A DNA stretch of 64,000 bases from an uncultured Gammaproteobacteria bacterium (GCA_913060565.1 CAJXRU010000001.1:29393-93392); one strand, 5' to 3'. Counted from the first letter of the stretch, positions 1 to 10,061 are shown. Notes: generated by a model from the letters alone, not told the origin. Numbers and translations are program-made.

Positions 1-737
1 AGAAACCTGGTCGTAAAGTACAGTCAGTTGCCCAGTCTAGTCATGAAAGCTGGATTGCACTCCCGGGTGATTTTGCTTACAACAACAGTGTAAATATTTA
101 CTCTGAAGGTTACATGGCGTCATTAGCCATGGACTTCCAGTTACTGTCAGATTCTGATCTAAAAGCAGGCTACAGTGAACTCCACGGTGAGTTATTTAAA
201 CGCCACCGTCTACCTAAACCTTTTAATTCTCGTGACATGAAAACTATTGCTCAAGACTTAACGGGTAAAAGTTACGAAAACTGGTGGCAAGAAAACGTTG
301 AGTCACCAATTAAAATCGACTTTGACGCGCTGCTAGCAAAAGCTGGTTTAGAGTTTGTGTACCCTAAGAAAACCAAAGAGATTTCTACGACAGGTTTTTC
401 AAGCTATGACAAAAATGGTTTATTAACATTATCTCGTGTATTTGCTGATTCAGCAGCTTGGAAGGCTGGATTAACAACTGGTGACCAAATCGTAGCGATT
501 AATGGCTTGAAAGTGACGCAAGGCAGTTTAAAAACTCGTTTAGCACAATACAAAATAGGTGACGAAGTAACAGTTACGTTATTTAGACGTGATCGATTGG
601 AAGAAAAAACGCTGACGTTAACGGCTAAAAAAGATAAAAAGCCAATGATCCGCGTTGTTGAGAGCCCAACTCATAAGCAAAAAGCATTTTATAAAGCTTG
701 GCGCGGTGTTGAGTTAGAAGTTCCTAAGAAGAAATAA
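1..737 (+). CDS. M61 family peptidase with PDZ domain, C-terminal part
   Basis: The reading frame is open from position 3 with no start, so the gene enters from outside the window and only its last 245 or so residues are present. The first visible residues (SSHESWIAL, then NIYSEGYMASLAMD) resemble the region after the zinc site in M61 glycyl aminopeptidases, where a YxKG-type segment precedes a long helix. Residues from about 130 of this fragment (GLLTLSRVFADSAAWKAGL, GDQIVAINGL) form a PDZ domain, which M61 proteins carry at the C-terminus. The HExxH zinc motif must lie upstream and cannot be checked. Family members are periplasmic or secreted peptidases preferring N-terminal Gly or Ala. The family call is fairly secure; substrate is unknown. 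Confidence 0.85.
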   Translation, partial: KPGRKVQSVAQSSHESWIALPGDFAYNNSVNIYSEGYMASLAMDFQLLSDSDLKAGYSELHGELFKRHRLPKPFNSRDMKTIAQDLTGKSYENWWQENVESPIKIDFDALLAKAGLEFVYPKKTKEISTTGFSSYDKNGLLTLSRVFADSAAWKAGLTTGDQIVAINGLKVTQGSLKTRLAQYKIGDEVTVTLFRRDRLEEKTLTLTAKKDKKPMIRVVESPTHKQKAFYKAWRGVELEVPKKK

Positions 738-754
738 ACTTCTTACTTCGCATA

Positions 755-788
755 AAAAAAGCGGTTGAAGAAATTCAACCGCTTTTTT
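755..788. terminator. Bidirectional rho-independent terminator
   Basis: An AAAAAAGCGGTTGAA stem pairs with TTCAACCGCTTTTTT around a four-base loop, with A and T tracts on both sides. It lies 17 bases after the M61 peptidase stop and could also stop transcription from rdgC on the other strand. Confidence 0.9.
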
Positions 789-790
789 AT

Positions 791-956
791 GTTCAGGATG
801 AACGGTCTGACTTTATGCTCCTGCAAAGTCAAAGTACCTGCATCCATGCAGGCAATGCCGTGTTGCCATGGCAGAAAATTGTTCCAGACATTTTCTTAGT
901 ACCTACATCCTTGTAGGCAATGGCAATGGCAAAGAACGGCGATGTGGAAATAATGC
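791..956. repeat. Intergenic palindromic repeat, copy A
   Basis: The gap between the convergent ends of the M61 peptidase and rdgC holds two small hairpins, CCTGCATCCATGCAGG (837-852) and CCTACATCCTTGTAGG (902-917), around a TTGCCATGGCAGAAAAT block (863-879). The block GGATGAACGG (797-806), the CCATGGCAGAAAAT core, a TTCC-N(3)-CATTT segment and ACATCC recur in the same order at 13347-13420, also just after a terminator between convergent genes. This looks like a dispersed intergenic repeat family; its function is unknown. Confidence 0.6.
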
Positions 957-1874
957 TTACTCGCTAATGGTTTGCTCTTCACCGCCTAATACATCAAGTA
1001 GGGCAGGAATGAATTGCTCAAACTCACCGGTCATGATTGCAAAGTCTGCATCAAAACAAGCCGCTTTATCGTCTTTATCTTGATCTTCCTTTTGCTCCAT
1101 TACCACATCAGTGAACTTAACGCGTTTAACGGTCAAATCCTCATTAAGTACGAAGGTCAATGATTCAGCATATTGCATTGCAACTTTCACAGCAAACATG
1201 CCGTTTTCGATGTGTGCTTTTAATTCATTACAAATTAAATCTTGGTTTTTACAGCGAATGATTGGGCCGCCGTCTAGCGGGCTTTTCAATTCAGCTTCTT
1301 CGAGTAATTCAAATGGATGCGTCGGCGTTTCATTTTGCAACCAGTCAGTCATTGTTTGTTCTACTGCAGCCTTACTTTGAACGGGAAGAACAGCTAGAGA
1401 ACCAATTGATTTTCGTAACAACGCTAGTAAATCTTCGGCTTTGTTATGACTTGACGCATCAACAATAATCAAACCCATTTTAGGTGAAATATAAGCACGG
1501 GTGGTGCCCAAACGGGAGAATGCACGAGGTAGCAACTGGTGCTCAATTTCTTCTTTTAGCGCGTCTTTTTCTTTTTTCTTTACTGGGCGCGCAGTATCAG
1601 CTTCGATTTGCTCAATTTTTTCATCTAGCGCTTCTTTGACGACAGATGCTGGCAGCATTTTATCTTCTTTTTTGGCGCACAAAAGGATATTGCCGTCAGT
1701 CACGTGTAGTAATGATTCGCCGTGTTTTCCCATAGGCTTTGACCAACCATACTTACTCTTTTCTTGGCTCGTACAAGGACGATAAGCAAACTCTTCAAGG
1801 CGAGTTTCTAATTCGTCAGCGGATAAATCAATTGGGTTAGATAAACGATAAACAATTAGGTTCTTAAACCACAT
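957..1874 (-). CDS. rdgC: Recombination-associated protein RdgC
   Basis: The 305-residue product matches RdgC in length and hallmark sequence: it starts MWFKNLIVYRL, has GWSKPMG near residue 44, CAKKEDKMLPASVV near 68 and LPRAFSRLGTTRAYI near 115. RdgC forms a ring-shaped dimer that binds double-stranded DNA without sequence preference and limits RecA filament formation; it is nucleoid-associated and cytoplasmic. The gene stands alone, convergent with the M61 peptidase. The ATG at 1874 is the only sensible start because the conserved MWFKN opening begins there. Confidence 0.96.
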   Translation of the reverse strand: MWFKNLIVYRLSNPIDLSADELETRLEEFAYRPCTSQEKSKYGWSKPMGKHGESLLHVTDGNILLCAKKEDKMLPASVVKEALDEKIEQIEADTARPVKKKEKDALKEEIEHQLLPRAFSRLGTTRAYISPKMGLIIVDASSHNKAEDLLALLRKSIGSLAVLPVQSKAAVEQTMTDWLQNETPTHPFELLEEAELKSPLDGGPIIRCKNQDLICNELKAHIENGMFAVKVAMQYAESLTFVLNEDLTVKRVKFTDVVMEQKEDQDKDDKAACFDADFAIMTGEFEQFIPALLDVLGGEEQTISE

Positions 1875-1947
1875 AACAAGTCACTTTCTTAATGAGATAA
1901 TGGCTGCGAGTGTATGTAAAACATCGCCGCCGCGCAACAGCAAAGGG

Positions 1948-3633
1948 TTAGATTTCTTGCTTGATAGGGAAGTTAATTGTGTATTCAAGCCCTTCGCCAG
2001 GAGCACTTTGAGCTGTAATTTCACCACTAAAAGATTGGGTGACAATGTTATATAAAATGTGAGTGCCTAAACCACTGCCACCTTGGCCACGTTTGGTGGT
2101 AAAAAATGGTTCAAATAACATCACAAGATTTTCTTCACTAATGCCATTACCGTTATCTTTATAGCTAATGTAAACCGTTTTTTCGTCAGTTTTAAAGGTA
2201 AATGTCATAACGCCTTGGTCAATTCCATCAAAGGCGTGAACAATGGAATTGAGAATAAGGTTTGTGAACATTTGTGACAACGCACCCGCTCGGCAATGTA
2301 ATACAATATCTTCATCGCCATAGACTTCGACTTTGTGTTCTGTCCGTTTCAGTTTCGGTTGTAATGACGTAATAACTTCATTGAGATAAGAGATTAGATT
2401 GACGTCGCGAATCGCTTCACTGGTTTGATCAACTGCAATATCTTTAAAACTTTGAATTAGCTGAGATGCTTTATTTAAATTGGAGGTGAGTAATTCACAG
2501 CTATGATTGGCATCACTGATAAATGTTTGCATCTTGGTTTGGGTCAGTGTTTTGCCATTGATTTCTTTAGATAGCTGTTCGACACATTCGGACAGGTAGG
2601 TCACTGCGGTGACGCCGATACCCACAGGTGTATTGATTTCGTGAGATATCCCCGCCACTAAACTACCCAATGACGCCATTTTTTCAGATTGAACGAGTTG
2701 ATTCTGAGTTTGGGTTAACTGAGCGAGTGAATGCCTTAGCTCTCGCTCACTTTCAACTAACTCTTCTTTTTGCAGTGCCAGCTCTTGATTTGCCTGACTA
2801 AGCGTTGAGGTTTTTTTGGTAACTTCTTGCTCTAGGTCGAGATTCTGTTTATCTAGTCGTATGTTAGCGTCGACTAATTCACTTTGAGCTAATTCCAAGT
2901 TGTCTTTATATTCAATGAGTTTATTGATAAGTAAATTAAAGGAATCGGTGAGGACGCTAAGTTCATCATTTTGTCCACTAGGTGGATCGAGCTTTGACTG
3001 ACTTAGATTAGACAGGCTTATTTGGCTAATACCATAACTAAGCATTTCAAGTGGTGTCGTTAGTAGATTATGAAATAGTCGCTTAATGACATAACTAATC
3101 AAGAAGATACTAAACAATGCTCCTATCATCGGAAACATGGTTTGTACTATGACAGCAGAATAGATGTTTGAAATATTAGACAGAATAATAATATTGCCAA
3201 CGTTATGCCCTTTATTACCAGCTTGTCCATCTGTCACTATATAATCGAGGCTACCATTGAAACCAAAATACTCATGGAATTCGACGGATTCGTTTTGTTT
3301 AAAGGATTTGTAATTGTCGATTGCATAATTAGTGTCTAAACCACTGCGATAGCGCACCGTGTCGTATTCATCAATGACTAACACGGCTTGTACTAGCTTC
3401 ATATCAGAAAGGCCTTTACCGATAGCGTCAATCTGTCGATCATTTAATTCCCAAATTGCTTGGCTGAGGCTATCGTCAATCGTGTGCTTAAGTTGTGTTA
3501 ACTCGGCGCTGATTTCTTTTTTAACAGACATATAACTAAACAGTACTTGAACGGCCATGACTGTCATCGTTAATAAGACATAGGCTAACAACACTTTGTT
3601 TAATAGCTGTTTTGATATACTGACTACGGCCAT
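1948..3633 (-). CDS. Membrane sensor histidine kinase, orphan
   Basis: The 561-residue protein has a first membrane segment at about 11-33, a periplasmic sensor of about 125 residues without a recognised fold, a second membrane segment at about 162-183, a HAMP region, a long coiled coil (about 235-320), then a dimerisation helix with SHEINTPVG (phospho-acceptor His about 331). It ends in an ATPase domain with NLILNSIVHAF (N box), DNGNGI (G1) and GQGGSGLGTHI (G2). No response regulator lies next to it. I chose the ATG at 3633 because AAGG sits 7-8 bases upstream; a GTG at 3639 is the longer alternative. The catalytic half resembles the kinase at 32506-34023, suggesting paralogues. The signal sensed is unknown. 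Confidence 0.88.
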   Translation of the reverse strand: MAVVSISKQLLNKVLLAYVLLTMTVMAVQVLFSYMSVKKEISAELTQLKHTIDDSLSQAIWELNDRQIDAIGKGLSDMKLVQAVLVIDEYDTVRYRSGLDTNYAIDNYKSFKQNESVEFHEYFGFNGSLDYIVTDGQAGNKGHNVGNIIILSNISNIYSAVIVQTMFPMIGALFSIFLISYVIKRLFHNLLTTPLEMLSYGISQISLSNLSQSKLDPPSGQNDELSVLTDSFNLLINKLIEYKDNLELAQSELVDANIRLDKQNLDLEQEVTKKTSTLSQANQELALQKEELVESERELRHSLAQLTQTQNQLVQSEKMASLGSLVAGISHEINTPVGIGVTAVTYLSECVEQLSKEINGKTLTQTKMQTFISDANHSCELLTSNLNKASQLIQSFKDIAVDQTSEAIRDVNLISYLNEVITSLQPKLKRTEHKVEVYGDEDIVLHCRAGALSQMFTNLILNSIVHAFDGIDQGVMTFTFKTDEKTVYISYKDNGNGISEENLVMLFEPFFTTKRGQGGSGLGTHILYNIVTQSFSGEITAQSAPGEGLEYTINFPIKQEI

Positions 3634-3867
3634 TAACACACCTTAGTTATCTACATTTGCATCTAATTGTTAGCATCGTAGTAGTTATTGAGAATTCTAA
3701 ACGTTAATACAATTCAGACATTGGACTGATCTATTATTGAACATATACGAAAATGTCTGCAATGTGCAAACGTCTTTCATGTAAAATTAAGAAAAAATAA
3801 TGATTAATTTAAAAAATAGTAGATAGTCATTAAGATAGCAATTAATCGCTAAATAAAAGAGAGCAAT

Positions 3868-5112
3868 ATGCGAATTATTCACACCTCAGATTGGCATTTA
3901 GGGCATCACCTATTTGGTTTATCTCGAGAGTTCGAGCAGCAACAGTTTCTAGATTATCTATTTTTACAGCTTCAGCAGACAAAAGCTGACGCCTTAATTG
4001 TCGCAGGCGATCTATTTGATACCGCCAATCCGCCAGCATGGGCTTGGCGTTTACTGTACCAATTTTTAGCAAAAGTGAAGCAACAATTACCACAACTCGA
4101 CTTAGTGTTAGTGGCTGGCAATCATGATTCGCCAAGTAAACTAGATGCACCGGATCATCTACTTAAAGCATTTGATATTCATTTGGTGGGAGGATTACCG
4201 AGATTGCCCGATAATTCTCTCGATTTTGACAAATTGATTATTCCATTAACTAACAGCGACGGTGATATAGCAGCTCGCGTTGCTGCGGTGCCATTTTTAC
4301 GTCCCGGCGATTTAGACTTGGCGAGCATTGAAGAGTGTGATGACAAGCTTATTGCTGGTGTGGAACGTGTCTATCAGCAAATTGCTGATGAATTATATGC
4401 TCGCAACGAGCCTGAGCATGCCAGCATTGCAGTTGCTCACGCTTATTTAGTCTCGAGCACTATCAGTGAAATGTCTGAGCGACGGATTTTAGGTGGTAAT
4501 CAACACGCCTTGCCACTTGAAATTTTTGCGAATAATTATGACTACACTGCACTCGGTCACTTGCACAAGCCTCAACAATTGGGTGGCTTGTCAGTGCATT
4601 ATAGCGGCTCACCAATACCGTTATCGCTGGCTGAAAGAGATTATAAGCATCAAATTAAGCTGGTGGAGTTTACCGGGAAAAACCTCAAACAAGTTTCAAG
4701 TATCTTAGTGCCACGCAGTGTCGATATGCTGTGTGTGCCTAAAGATGCGCAGCCTCTTGATACAGTATTGGCGTTATTTCAAGGGCTACCAGAAGAAGCA
4801 ATAGAACCCCATCTTCAGCCGCTTCTTGAAGTTAAGGTATTGCTGGATGAGCCACAAGCCATGTTACGAGATAAGATCAATCAAGCCCTTGAAGGAAAAG
4901 CAGTAAGGCTGGTAAAGATTACCACGCAATACAAAGAAAAAAACAACGTGCCATTGGCGTTTGAAGGCAAAAAACTTGATCAGTTGCAGCCAGAGCAAGT
5001 TTTCTCTTTAAAGTACTTGCAACAATATGGTGAAAAACCTCCTCAGCCTTATGTCGATGCTTTTGCCCGCTTATTAAGTGATACCCATTTAGCTGAGCCT
5101 ACTACTGACTAA
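3868..5112 (+). CDS. sbcD: Exonuclease SbcCD, subunit D (nuclease)
   Basis: The 414-residue product is the Mre11-type metallophosphoesterase of the SbcCD complex, which cleaves hairpins and protein-blocked DNA ends. Metal-binding motifs are visible in order: TSDWHLG (Asp8, His10), VAGDLFD (about 46), AGNHDSPSKL (about 82), an AHAYL histidine and GHLHKPQ. The C-terminal part is the usual capping region. An AGAGAG stretch precedes the ATG by 5-10 bases. sbcC follows after 25 bases, forming the standard sbcDC operon. The 228-base upstream gap, shared with the divergent kinase gene, shows no clear regulatory site. Confidence 0.96.
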   Translation: MRIIHTSDWHLGHHLFGLSREFEQQQFLDYLFLQLQQTKADALIVAGDLFDTANPPAWAWRLLYQFLAKVKQQLPQLDLVLVAGNHDSPSKLDAPDHLLKAFDIHLVGGLPRLPDNSLDFDKLIIPLTNSDGDIAARVAAVPFLRPGDLDLASIEECDDKLIAGVERVYQQIADELYARNEPEHASIAVAHAYLVSSTISEMSERRILGGNQHALPLEIFANNYDYTALGHLHKPQQLGGLSVHYSGSPIPLSLAERDYKHQIKLVEFTGKNLKQVSSILVPRSVDMLCVPKDAQPLDTVLALFQGLPEEAIEPHLQPLLEVKVLLDEPQAMLRDKINQALEGKAVRLVKITTQYKEKNNVPLAFEGKKLDQLQPEQVFSLKYLQQYGEKPPQPYVDAFARLLSDTHLAEPTTD

Positions 5113-5137
5113 ACATGCGAAGAATTAAATAAAACCG

Positions 5138-8100
5138 ATGAAAATTATTTCCCTTGAAGGTGAAAACCTTGCCAGTTTAGCGGCGCCATTTCATATCAAC
5201 TTTGCCAAAGGTATCTTAGCTGACGCTGGGCTATTTGCTATTAGTGGTAACACTGGTGCAGGTAAGAGTACGTTGCTAGACGCTATCTGTTTAGCATTGT
5301 TTGATGCGATGCCTCGCTTTTCAAATAGTCGCCGCGGTGCGGCTATTGGTCACGCGCAAAGTGAAGAAAGTGAGCGTGTAAAAAGTAATGATGTGCGCCA
5401 TATTCTGACCCGTGGAGCCGCAAATGGTTTTGCGCAAGTAGAGTTTGCCCTTGATAACGGACAACATTATCAAGCTAAATGGAGTGTAAAGCGCGCTAGA
5501 AACTCAGCTCAAGGTCGTCTTCAAGCACAAGAAATGCAATTGGTTGACTGCAAAGACAATCAAGTACTAGCCACTAAGAAAACAGAAGTTTTAGCATTAA
5601 TTGAGTCATTAATTGGTCTTAATTATGAGCAATTTAAACGTTCTGTTTTACTCGCTCAAGGGGATTTTGCTGCGTTTTTGAAGGCCCCTGCCAAAGAGCG
5701 TTCTGAATTATTAGAACGAATTACAGGCACCCAACTCTACTCTCAAATATCTAAACAAGCATTCGCTCAAGCAAAAGAACAAGAACAAAGTCTATTATTG
5801 CTTGAGTCGAAACTTGGTGAAGTTAAATTGCTTTCAACAGAGCAGCAACAAGCGCTAGTTGAGCAATTGACGGCATTAAATGATCAAGTAGCTGATGTAG
5901 AGAGACAAAAGAAGTCATTGCAATGGTTAGGCGATAAATTAACGGCCAAAACGCAAGTCCAAAATAACTTGGTGGAAGATGAAGAGCGGTTATCTCAAGC
6001 GCTACAGGCGATAAAGCAACAAGACAGCATTAATCAAATTCTAGATAAAATAGAGCAGGCCCAAGATGCGCGAGTGGTATTTGCACAGCAGGCGAAATAC
6101 AAGAAAGAACTAACAGACCAGCAGCAAGCAGTTGAAGAACTCTCAAAACAACATCAAGCAGCACTGGCTCAGCATCAGAATACTGCTCATCAATCAGGTC
6201 GTCTTGCTCAATTAGAGCTACAAGCACAACAACAACTTACTGATAAACTGCCTGATATTGAATTAGCCATCACCAAAGAGGCAGCGATTGCATCTCAGGT
6301 ATCGCAATATGATAGTTTATTGCAGCAAATTAACACCCTAGAGCTTCATTGTGATGAAAATGCTAATAAGCTTGGTGCATTCAAAAAACAGTTAAAATCA
6401 ACGTCTACAGAGCATGAAAAGGTTCAGCACTTTCTAAGTGAACATCAAGCGCTTGCGCCGCTAGTGACTCAAATTGGTGTAGTCGAACAGCATATTCAAG
6501 AATATAGCTTAAGTGTTAATCATGTCAGCACCTTAGACGCTAAGTTAGTAACAAATAAAGAGCAATTGTCGCTATATAAAAGTCAATTGGAGCAACTAAA
6601 ACAGCGAATAGAAGTTGAACACCAACAAGCGGGAAGCATGCAGCGAGATGTTGAACAGCTGTTGAATATGCAGCAAGCTTCAAGTGGTGAGCTGCTTGAG
6701 CAGCAACTTAATCAGCTTCAAGACAGTTATAATGCGTTACTCAATGAACAACAGCTCATCGTGCAAGGGTTGCAATATCAATCGATGATTGGTCAAAAAG
6801 ATCAACAGCAGCAAGAATTAGCGCAAGAGCTTGATCAGCTACGACAAAGCTACCGTCAGAATAAAAATCAATTAGATCAGCAATTACCACTACGTGATGA
6901 GGCATTAAAGGCACTAAATACGGCTAAACAAGTCATGTCATTAAGTGAGCATCGAGATACGTTAATCGATGGTGAACCGTGTGCGCTTTGTGGCAGTCTA
7001 GAGCATCCATATAGCGAAAAACAAAGTGTTGGCAATGAAATGATCAACCAATTAGCCACTCGCTTTGACCAGTTGGAGCAACAGGCTCATCAATACCAAG
7101 AACAACTGACAAAATTTGATGCAATTGGTAAGCAAAAAGCAGAACATGTTCAACAGCTAACACGAGAAACAAACGAACTTAATCAATTGATAAAGCAGCT
7201 GGCTATCAAAGAAGTCAGTATTGAGCGACAAGGTAAAGTTGAACACGAAGTTGCAAACTTGTTTAACGCAATTGAGCAATTAAAATCTCAGATAAAACAC
7301 GCCCAGCAAGTCACTAACGATTTAAACCAAAGCCAACAAGCGCTGGAAAAAGCAAAGCATCAAGTCAAAACCACGCAACAAGAGATCGCCAATGCTGAGC
7401 AGCAAATAACGGCACTAGAAAGTGACTCTATATTAGTGGCGCAGTCCATTGAACAATATAAGCAGCAACAAGCAGAGCGAATTTCAGCACTGCAAGCGTT
7501 ATACAATTTGGTTAATTGGCGCCATATACTCGAGGTGGACATTGAACTGGCGGCATTTAAACGAGAATTAGCAACAAACATTGAGCAATTTGTTAATGGA
7601 CAAGAGTCACAATTATCATTGGCAAACCAAATTACTCACATCAATCAACAGATTATTGCTTTTGACGAACAAGCCAGTCAACTTGAGCAACAAAAGCAGC
7701 CACTCGTTAAACAGTATCAATATGTTAGCCAGTCAATTGAGCAAGAAAAACAAACGTTACTCACACTCACCCAAGGGCGTTCACCGCAAGCAATGCGTAA
7801 CGAGCTTGAAACGAAAGTAAAAGAGCTAGCCACTGCTCACCAAAATGCCAATTCGACGCTAGCTCAGCAACATAGTCATTGCTTAGTTATTGAGAGTCAG
7901 CTGAGTCAAGTGAATGAGCGATTGATGAGTATAACCACAGAAAATCAGTCATTAGCCAATGAGTGGCAACAGTGGCAGCAAACACTCAACATGAGTGAGC
8001 AAGACTTAATTGAATTACTATCCTATGAGCAAGATTGGGTCATTGAACAACGCCAACATCAAGCTCAATTGCTTCAAAATAGCCACCAAAGTCAAGCGGT

Positions 8101-8878
8101 TGTTGAGCAACTTCAACAGCAATTAATACAACTAGAGGCTGTATTAAATGAGAAAGCTGCCGTGATTAGTCAAATGTTTCCATCATTGGCACCAAATCCA
8201 TTAATTTGTTCGCAAGAGCAAAGAAATATGACAGAAAATTCGGTTGACGCGACTCTGTCACAATTGGCTCAGCAGCAGTTTGAAGTAAGAGCAAGTTTAG
8301 AGCAACACAATCAGGCAATGGTGCGTTTTGGCGAGTTAAATCAAGATATCGAACAGCAACAACAAGAAAATCAATTGTGGCAAAACATGAAGGAATTGAT
8401 CGGCAGTGCTGACGGCGCCAAGTTTAGAACGTTTGCGCAGAGCCTTACATTAGAGCAGATGTTACTAGGTGCCAATCATCATTTAATTGAACTTGCTCCG
8501 CGCTATAGTCTCGAGCGTGTACCAGGCGCAGAGCTTGATTTACAGATGATTGACAAAGACATGGGAGATGAAGTTCGCTCAATTGACAGCTTGTCTGGCG
8601 GTGAAACATTCTTAGTGAGTTTAGCACTCGCATTGGGGCTAGGATCATTGACTAGCCTGCAAACTACAATTCGCTCTTTGTTTATAGATGAAGGTTTTGG
8701 TACCTTAGATCCCGATACTCTCGAAGTTGCCCTAAGTTGCCTTGATTCATTGCAGGCAAGTGGTCGCCAAATTGGCATCATTTCACATGTACAAGGATTG
8801 GTTGAAAGAGTGGGAACTCGGATACAAGTAACCTCAAATGGCAGTGGTCATTCCGACGTTAAGTTACTAATTCGATAA
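5138..8878 (+). CDS. sbcC: Exonuclease SbcCD, subunit C (SMC-like ATPase)
   Basis: This 1246-residue Rad50-type ATPase has Walker A SGNTGAGKSTLLDAI near residue 36, two very long glutamine-rich coiled coils, a zinc-hook CALC motif at about 615-618, an ABC signature SLSGGETFLVSLALALG near 1150 and Walker B SLFIDEGFGTLD near 1178. It clamps DNA and powers SbcD in processing hairpins and replication-derived palindromes. The extreme Gln content of the coiled coils is notable but common in this family in marine gammaproteobacteria. The gene is intact and is co-transcribed with sbcD. The short gap after it leads into a Pho-box-controlled porin gene. Confidence 0.96.
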   Translation: MKIISLEGENLASLAAPFHINFAKGILADAGLFAISGNTGAGKSTLLDAICLALFDAMPRFSNSRRGAAIGHAQSEESERVKSNDVRHILTRGAANGFAQVEFALDNGQHYQAKWSVKRARNSAQGRLQAQEMQLVDCKDNQVLATKKTEVLALIESLIGLNYEQFKRSVLLAQGDFAAFLKAPAKERSELLERITGTQLYSQISKQAFAQAKEQEQSLLLLESKLGEVKLLSTEQQQALVEQLTALNDQVADVERQKKSLQWLGDKLTAKTQVQNNLVEDEERLSQALQAIKQQDSINQILDKIEQAQDARVVFAQQAKYKKELTDQQQAVEELSKQHQAALAQHQNTAHQSGRLAQLELQAQQQLTDKLPDIELAITKEAAIASQVSQYDSLLQQINTLELHCDENANKLGAFKKQLKSTSTEHEKVQHFLSEHQALAPLVTQIGVVEQHIQEYSLSVNHVSTLDAKLVTNKEQLSLYKSQLEQLKQRIEVEHQQAGSMQRDVEQLLNMQQASSGELLEQQLNQLQDSYNALLNEQQLIVQGLQYQSMIGQKDQQQQELAQELDQLRQSYRQNKNQLDQQLPLRDEALKALNTAKQVMSLSEHRDTLIDGEPCALCGSLEHPYSEKQSVGNEMINQLATRFDQLEQQAHQYQEQLTKFDAIGKQKAEHVQQLTRETNELNQLIKQLAIKEVSIERQGKVEHEVANLFNAIEQLKSQIKHAQQVTNDLNQSQQALEKAKHQVKTTQQEIANAEQQITALESDSILVAQSIEQYKQQQAERISALQALYNLVNWRHILEVDIELAAFKRELATNIEQFVNGQESQLSLANQITHINQQIIAFDEQASQLEQQKQPLVKQYQYVSQSIEQEKQTLLTLTQGRSPQAMRNELETKVKELATAHQNANSTLAQQHSHCLVIESQLSQVNERLMSITTENQSLANEWQQWQQTLNMSEQDLIELLSYEQDWVIEQRQHQAQLLQNSHQSQAVVEQLQQQLIQLEAVLNEKAAVISQMFPSLAPNPLICSQEQRNMTENSVDATLSQLAQQQFEVRASLEQHNQAMVRFGELNQDIEQQQQENQLWQNMKELIGSADGAKFRTFAQSLTLEQMLLGANHHLIELAPRYSLERVPGAELDLQMIDKDMGDEVRSIDSLSGGETFLVSLALALGLGSLTSLQTTIRSLFIDEGFGTLDPDTLEVALSCLDSLQASGRQIGIISHVQGLVERVGTRIQVTSNGSGHSDVKLLIR

Positions 8879-8890
8879 AAAAGGTGACCT

Positions 8891-8908
8891 TTGTCATAGT
8901 TCTGTAAT
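8891..8908 (+). promoter_or_regulatory. Pho box upstream of the porin gene
   Basis: TTGTCATAGTTCTGTAAT matches the Escherichia coli Pho-box consensus CTGTCATAWAWCTGWMAY at 15 of 18 positions (counted by hand), with two CTGTCAT-like halves spaced 11 bases apart. It is 67 bases before the porin ATG and in the same orientation. With matching boxes before phoB, pstS and pstC it supports control by PhoB. Confidence 0.75.
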
Positions 8909-8975
8909 AATACGCAGGCAGACTACAGCACCATTGAAGGTTAACGTAGCATTTTACTAATTTTTAGGACGGATA

Positions 8976-9899
8976 ATGAATACATTTACAAAAACAGCGG
9001 TTGCAATTGCAACAAGCTTAATCCTTGCTAACACTGCAGTTGCTGGCGAGAAAGTGAAAGTATACGGTAAAGTTAACGCCACATTACAAAGCGATGACAC
9101 CGGTGAACGTGAAACAGATATTAAATCTAACGCATCTCGTTTTGGTGTTAAAGGTGGCGTTAAATTAGATGGCAACCTTTCAGCAATTTATCAAGTTGAG
9201 TGGCAAGTAAATATCGCTGATGATGGCGAAGACAATATTAAAGCGCGTAGCCAGTGGGTTGGCCTAAAAGGCGATTTTGGTACCGTGATGCTTGGTCGTA
9301 ATGATACGGCGATGAAAAAATCTCAGGGTAAAGTTGATTTATTTAACGATTACAACGCAGATATCAAAAACTTATTCAGTGGTGACAACCGCTTAGACGA
9401 CACCCTAACGTATATTTCGCCAAAGAAAAATGGTTTCTCTGTTCGTGCCACGTTCATTGCTGAAAGTGGTTACAAATCAGAAGGTGAAAATGGTACTAGT
9501 ATTTCATTGATGTACGGTGACGCCAAACTGAAAAAATCTAAATTTTATGCAGCGGTAGCATTCGATTCTAAAGTAGCTGGTAGTGATACAACACGCGTTA
9601 CTATGCAGGGTAAATTGGGCGATCTAAAATTGGGCGCGATTTACAATGAGTCTGAATACACAGACGGTACATCAGATGGTGACGGTTTCTTAGTAAGCGC
9701 AGCTTATCCAGTAGGTAAAGCAACACTTAAAGCACAATATCAAGACAGTGATGACAAAAAATCTGGTGATGTTGTGTCAGTAGGTGTTGATTACAAACTT
9801 GCTAAAAACGTTAAATTAACAGGTTTTTACACTGACTTTTCTTTTGATGACGGTAAAGAAAAAAGCCACCTAGCCGTTGGCATGGAATACAAATTCTAA
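8976..9899 (+). CDS. Gram-negative porin, probably phosphate-starvation induced
   Basis: The 307-residue product starts with a signal peptide (MNTFTKTAVAIATSLILANTAVAG, cleaved near 23) and then KVKVYGKVNATLQSDD, the usual first strand of Gram-negative general porins. It contains SQWVGLKGDFGTVMLGRNDT, the conserved L3-side segment, and ends in a C-terminal Phe (GMEYKF) needed for outer-membrane insertion. It sits directly upstream of phoB-phoR-pstS and behind a Pho box. I infer it is the PhoE-like member of the phosphate regulon, though sequence alone does not show phosphate or polyphosphate selectivity. It is many-lysine, which fits anion preference. Confidence 0.88.
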   Translation: MNTFTKTAVAIATSLILANTAVAGEKVKVYGKVNATLQSDDTGERETDIKSNASRFGVKGGVKLDGNLSAIYQVEWQVNIADDGEDNIKARSQWVGLKGDFGTVMLGRNDTAMKKSQGKVDLFNDYNADIKNLFSGDNRLDDTLTYISPKKNGFSVRATFIAESGYKSEGENGTSISLMYGDAKLKKSKFYAAVAFDSKVAGSDTTRVTMQGKLGDLKLGAIYNESEYTDGTSDGDGFLVSAAYPVGKATLKAQYQDSDDKKSGDVVSVGVDYKLAKNVKLTGFYTDFSFDDGKEKSHLAVGMEYKF

Positions 9900-9913
9900 G
9901 TCGTATTTGATTT

Positions 9914-9939
9914 AAAAAGCCGCAATAGCGGCTTTTTTT
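9914..9939 (+). terminator. Rho-independent terminator after the porin gene
   Basis: AAAAAGCCGC and GCGGCTTTTTTT form a 10-base-pair stem around an AATA loop, 15 bases after the porin stop. It separates the porin transcript from phoBR. Confidence 0.88.
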
Positions 9940-10061
9940 ATACCTAAAATAAGCTGAGAATTAATACCTAACGAAATGTAGAAATTAAAAATATAACGAG
10001 CGGTAATTGCGTGATAAATTAGTCGCTATTATTAGTGACATAATTGAACTTTCTCATGAGT

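Noticed and set aside
868..1083. 71-codon open frame at the rdgC end
   Set aside because: It overlaps the intergenic repeat and the antisense of rdgC and has no ribosome site.
3640..3867. Possible regulatory RNA or tRNA in the gap before sbcD
   Set aside because: The AT-rich sequence shows no cloverleaf, strong hairpin or terminator; only promoters of the divergent genes are expected.
5800..8400. CAA/CAG-rich stretch as a nucleotide repeat
   Set aside because: It reflects glutamine-rich coiled coils of SbcC and has no regular unit.
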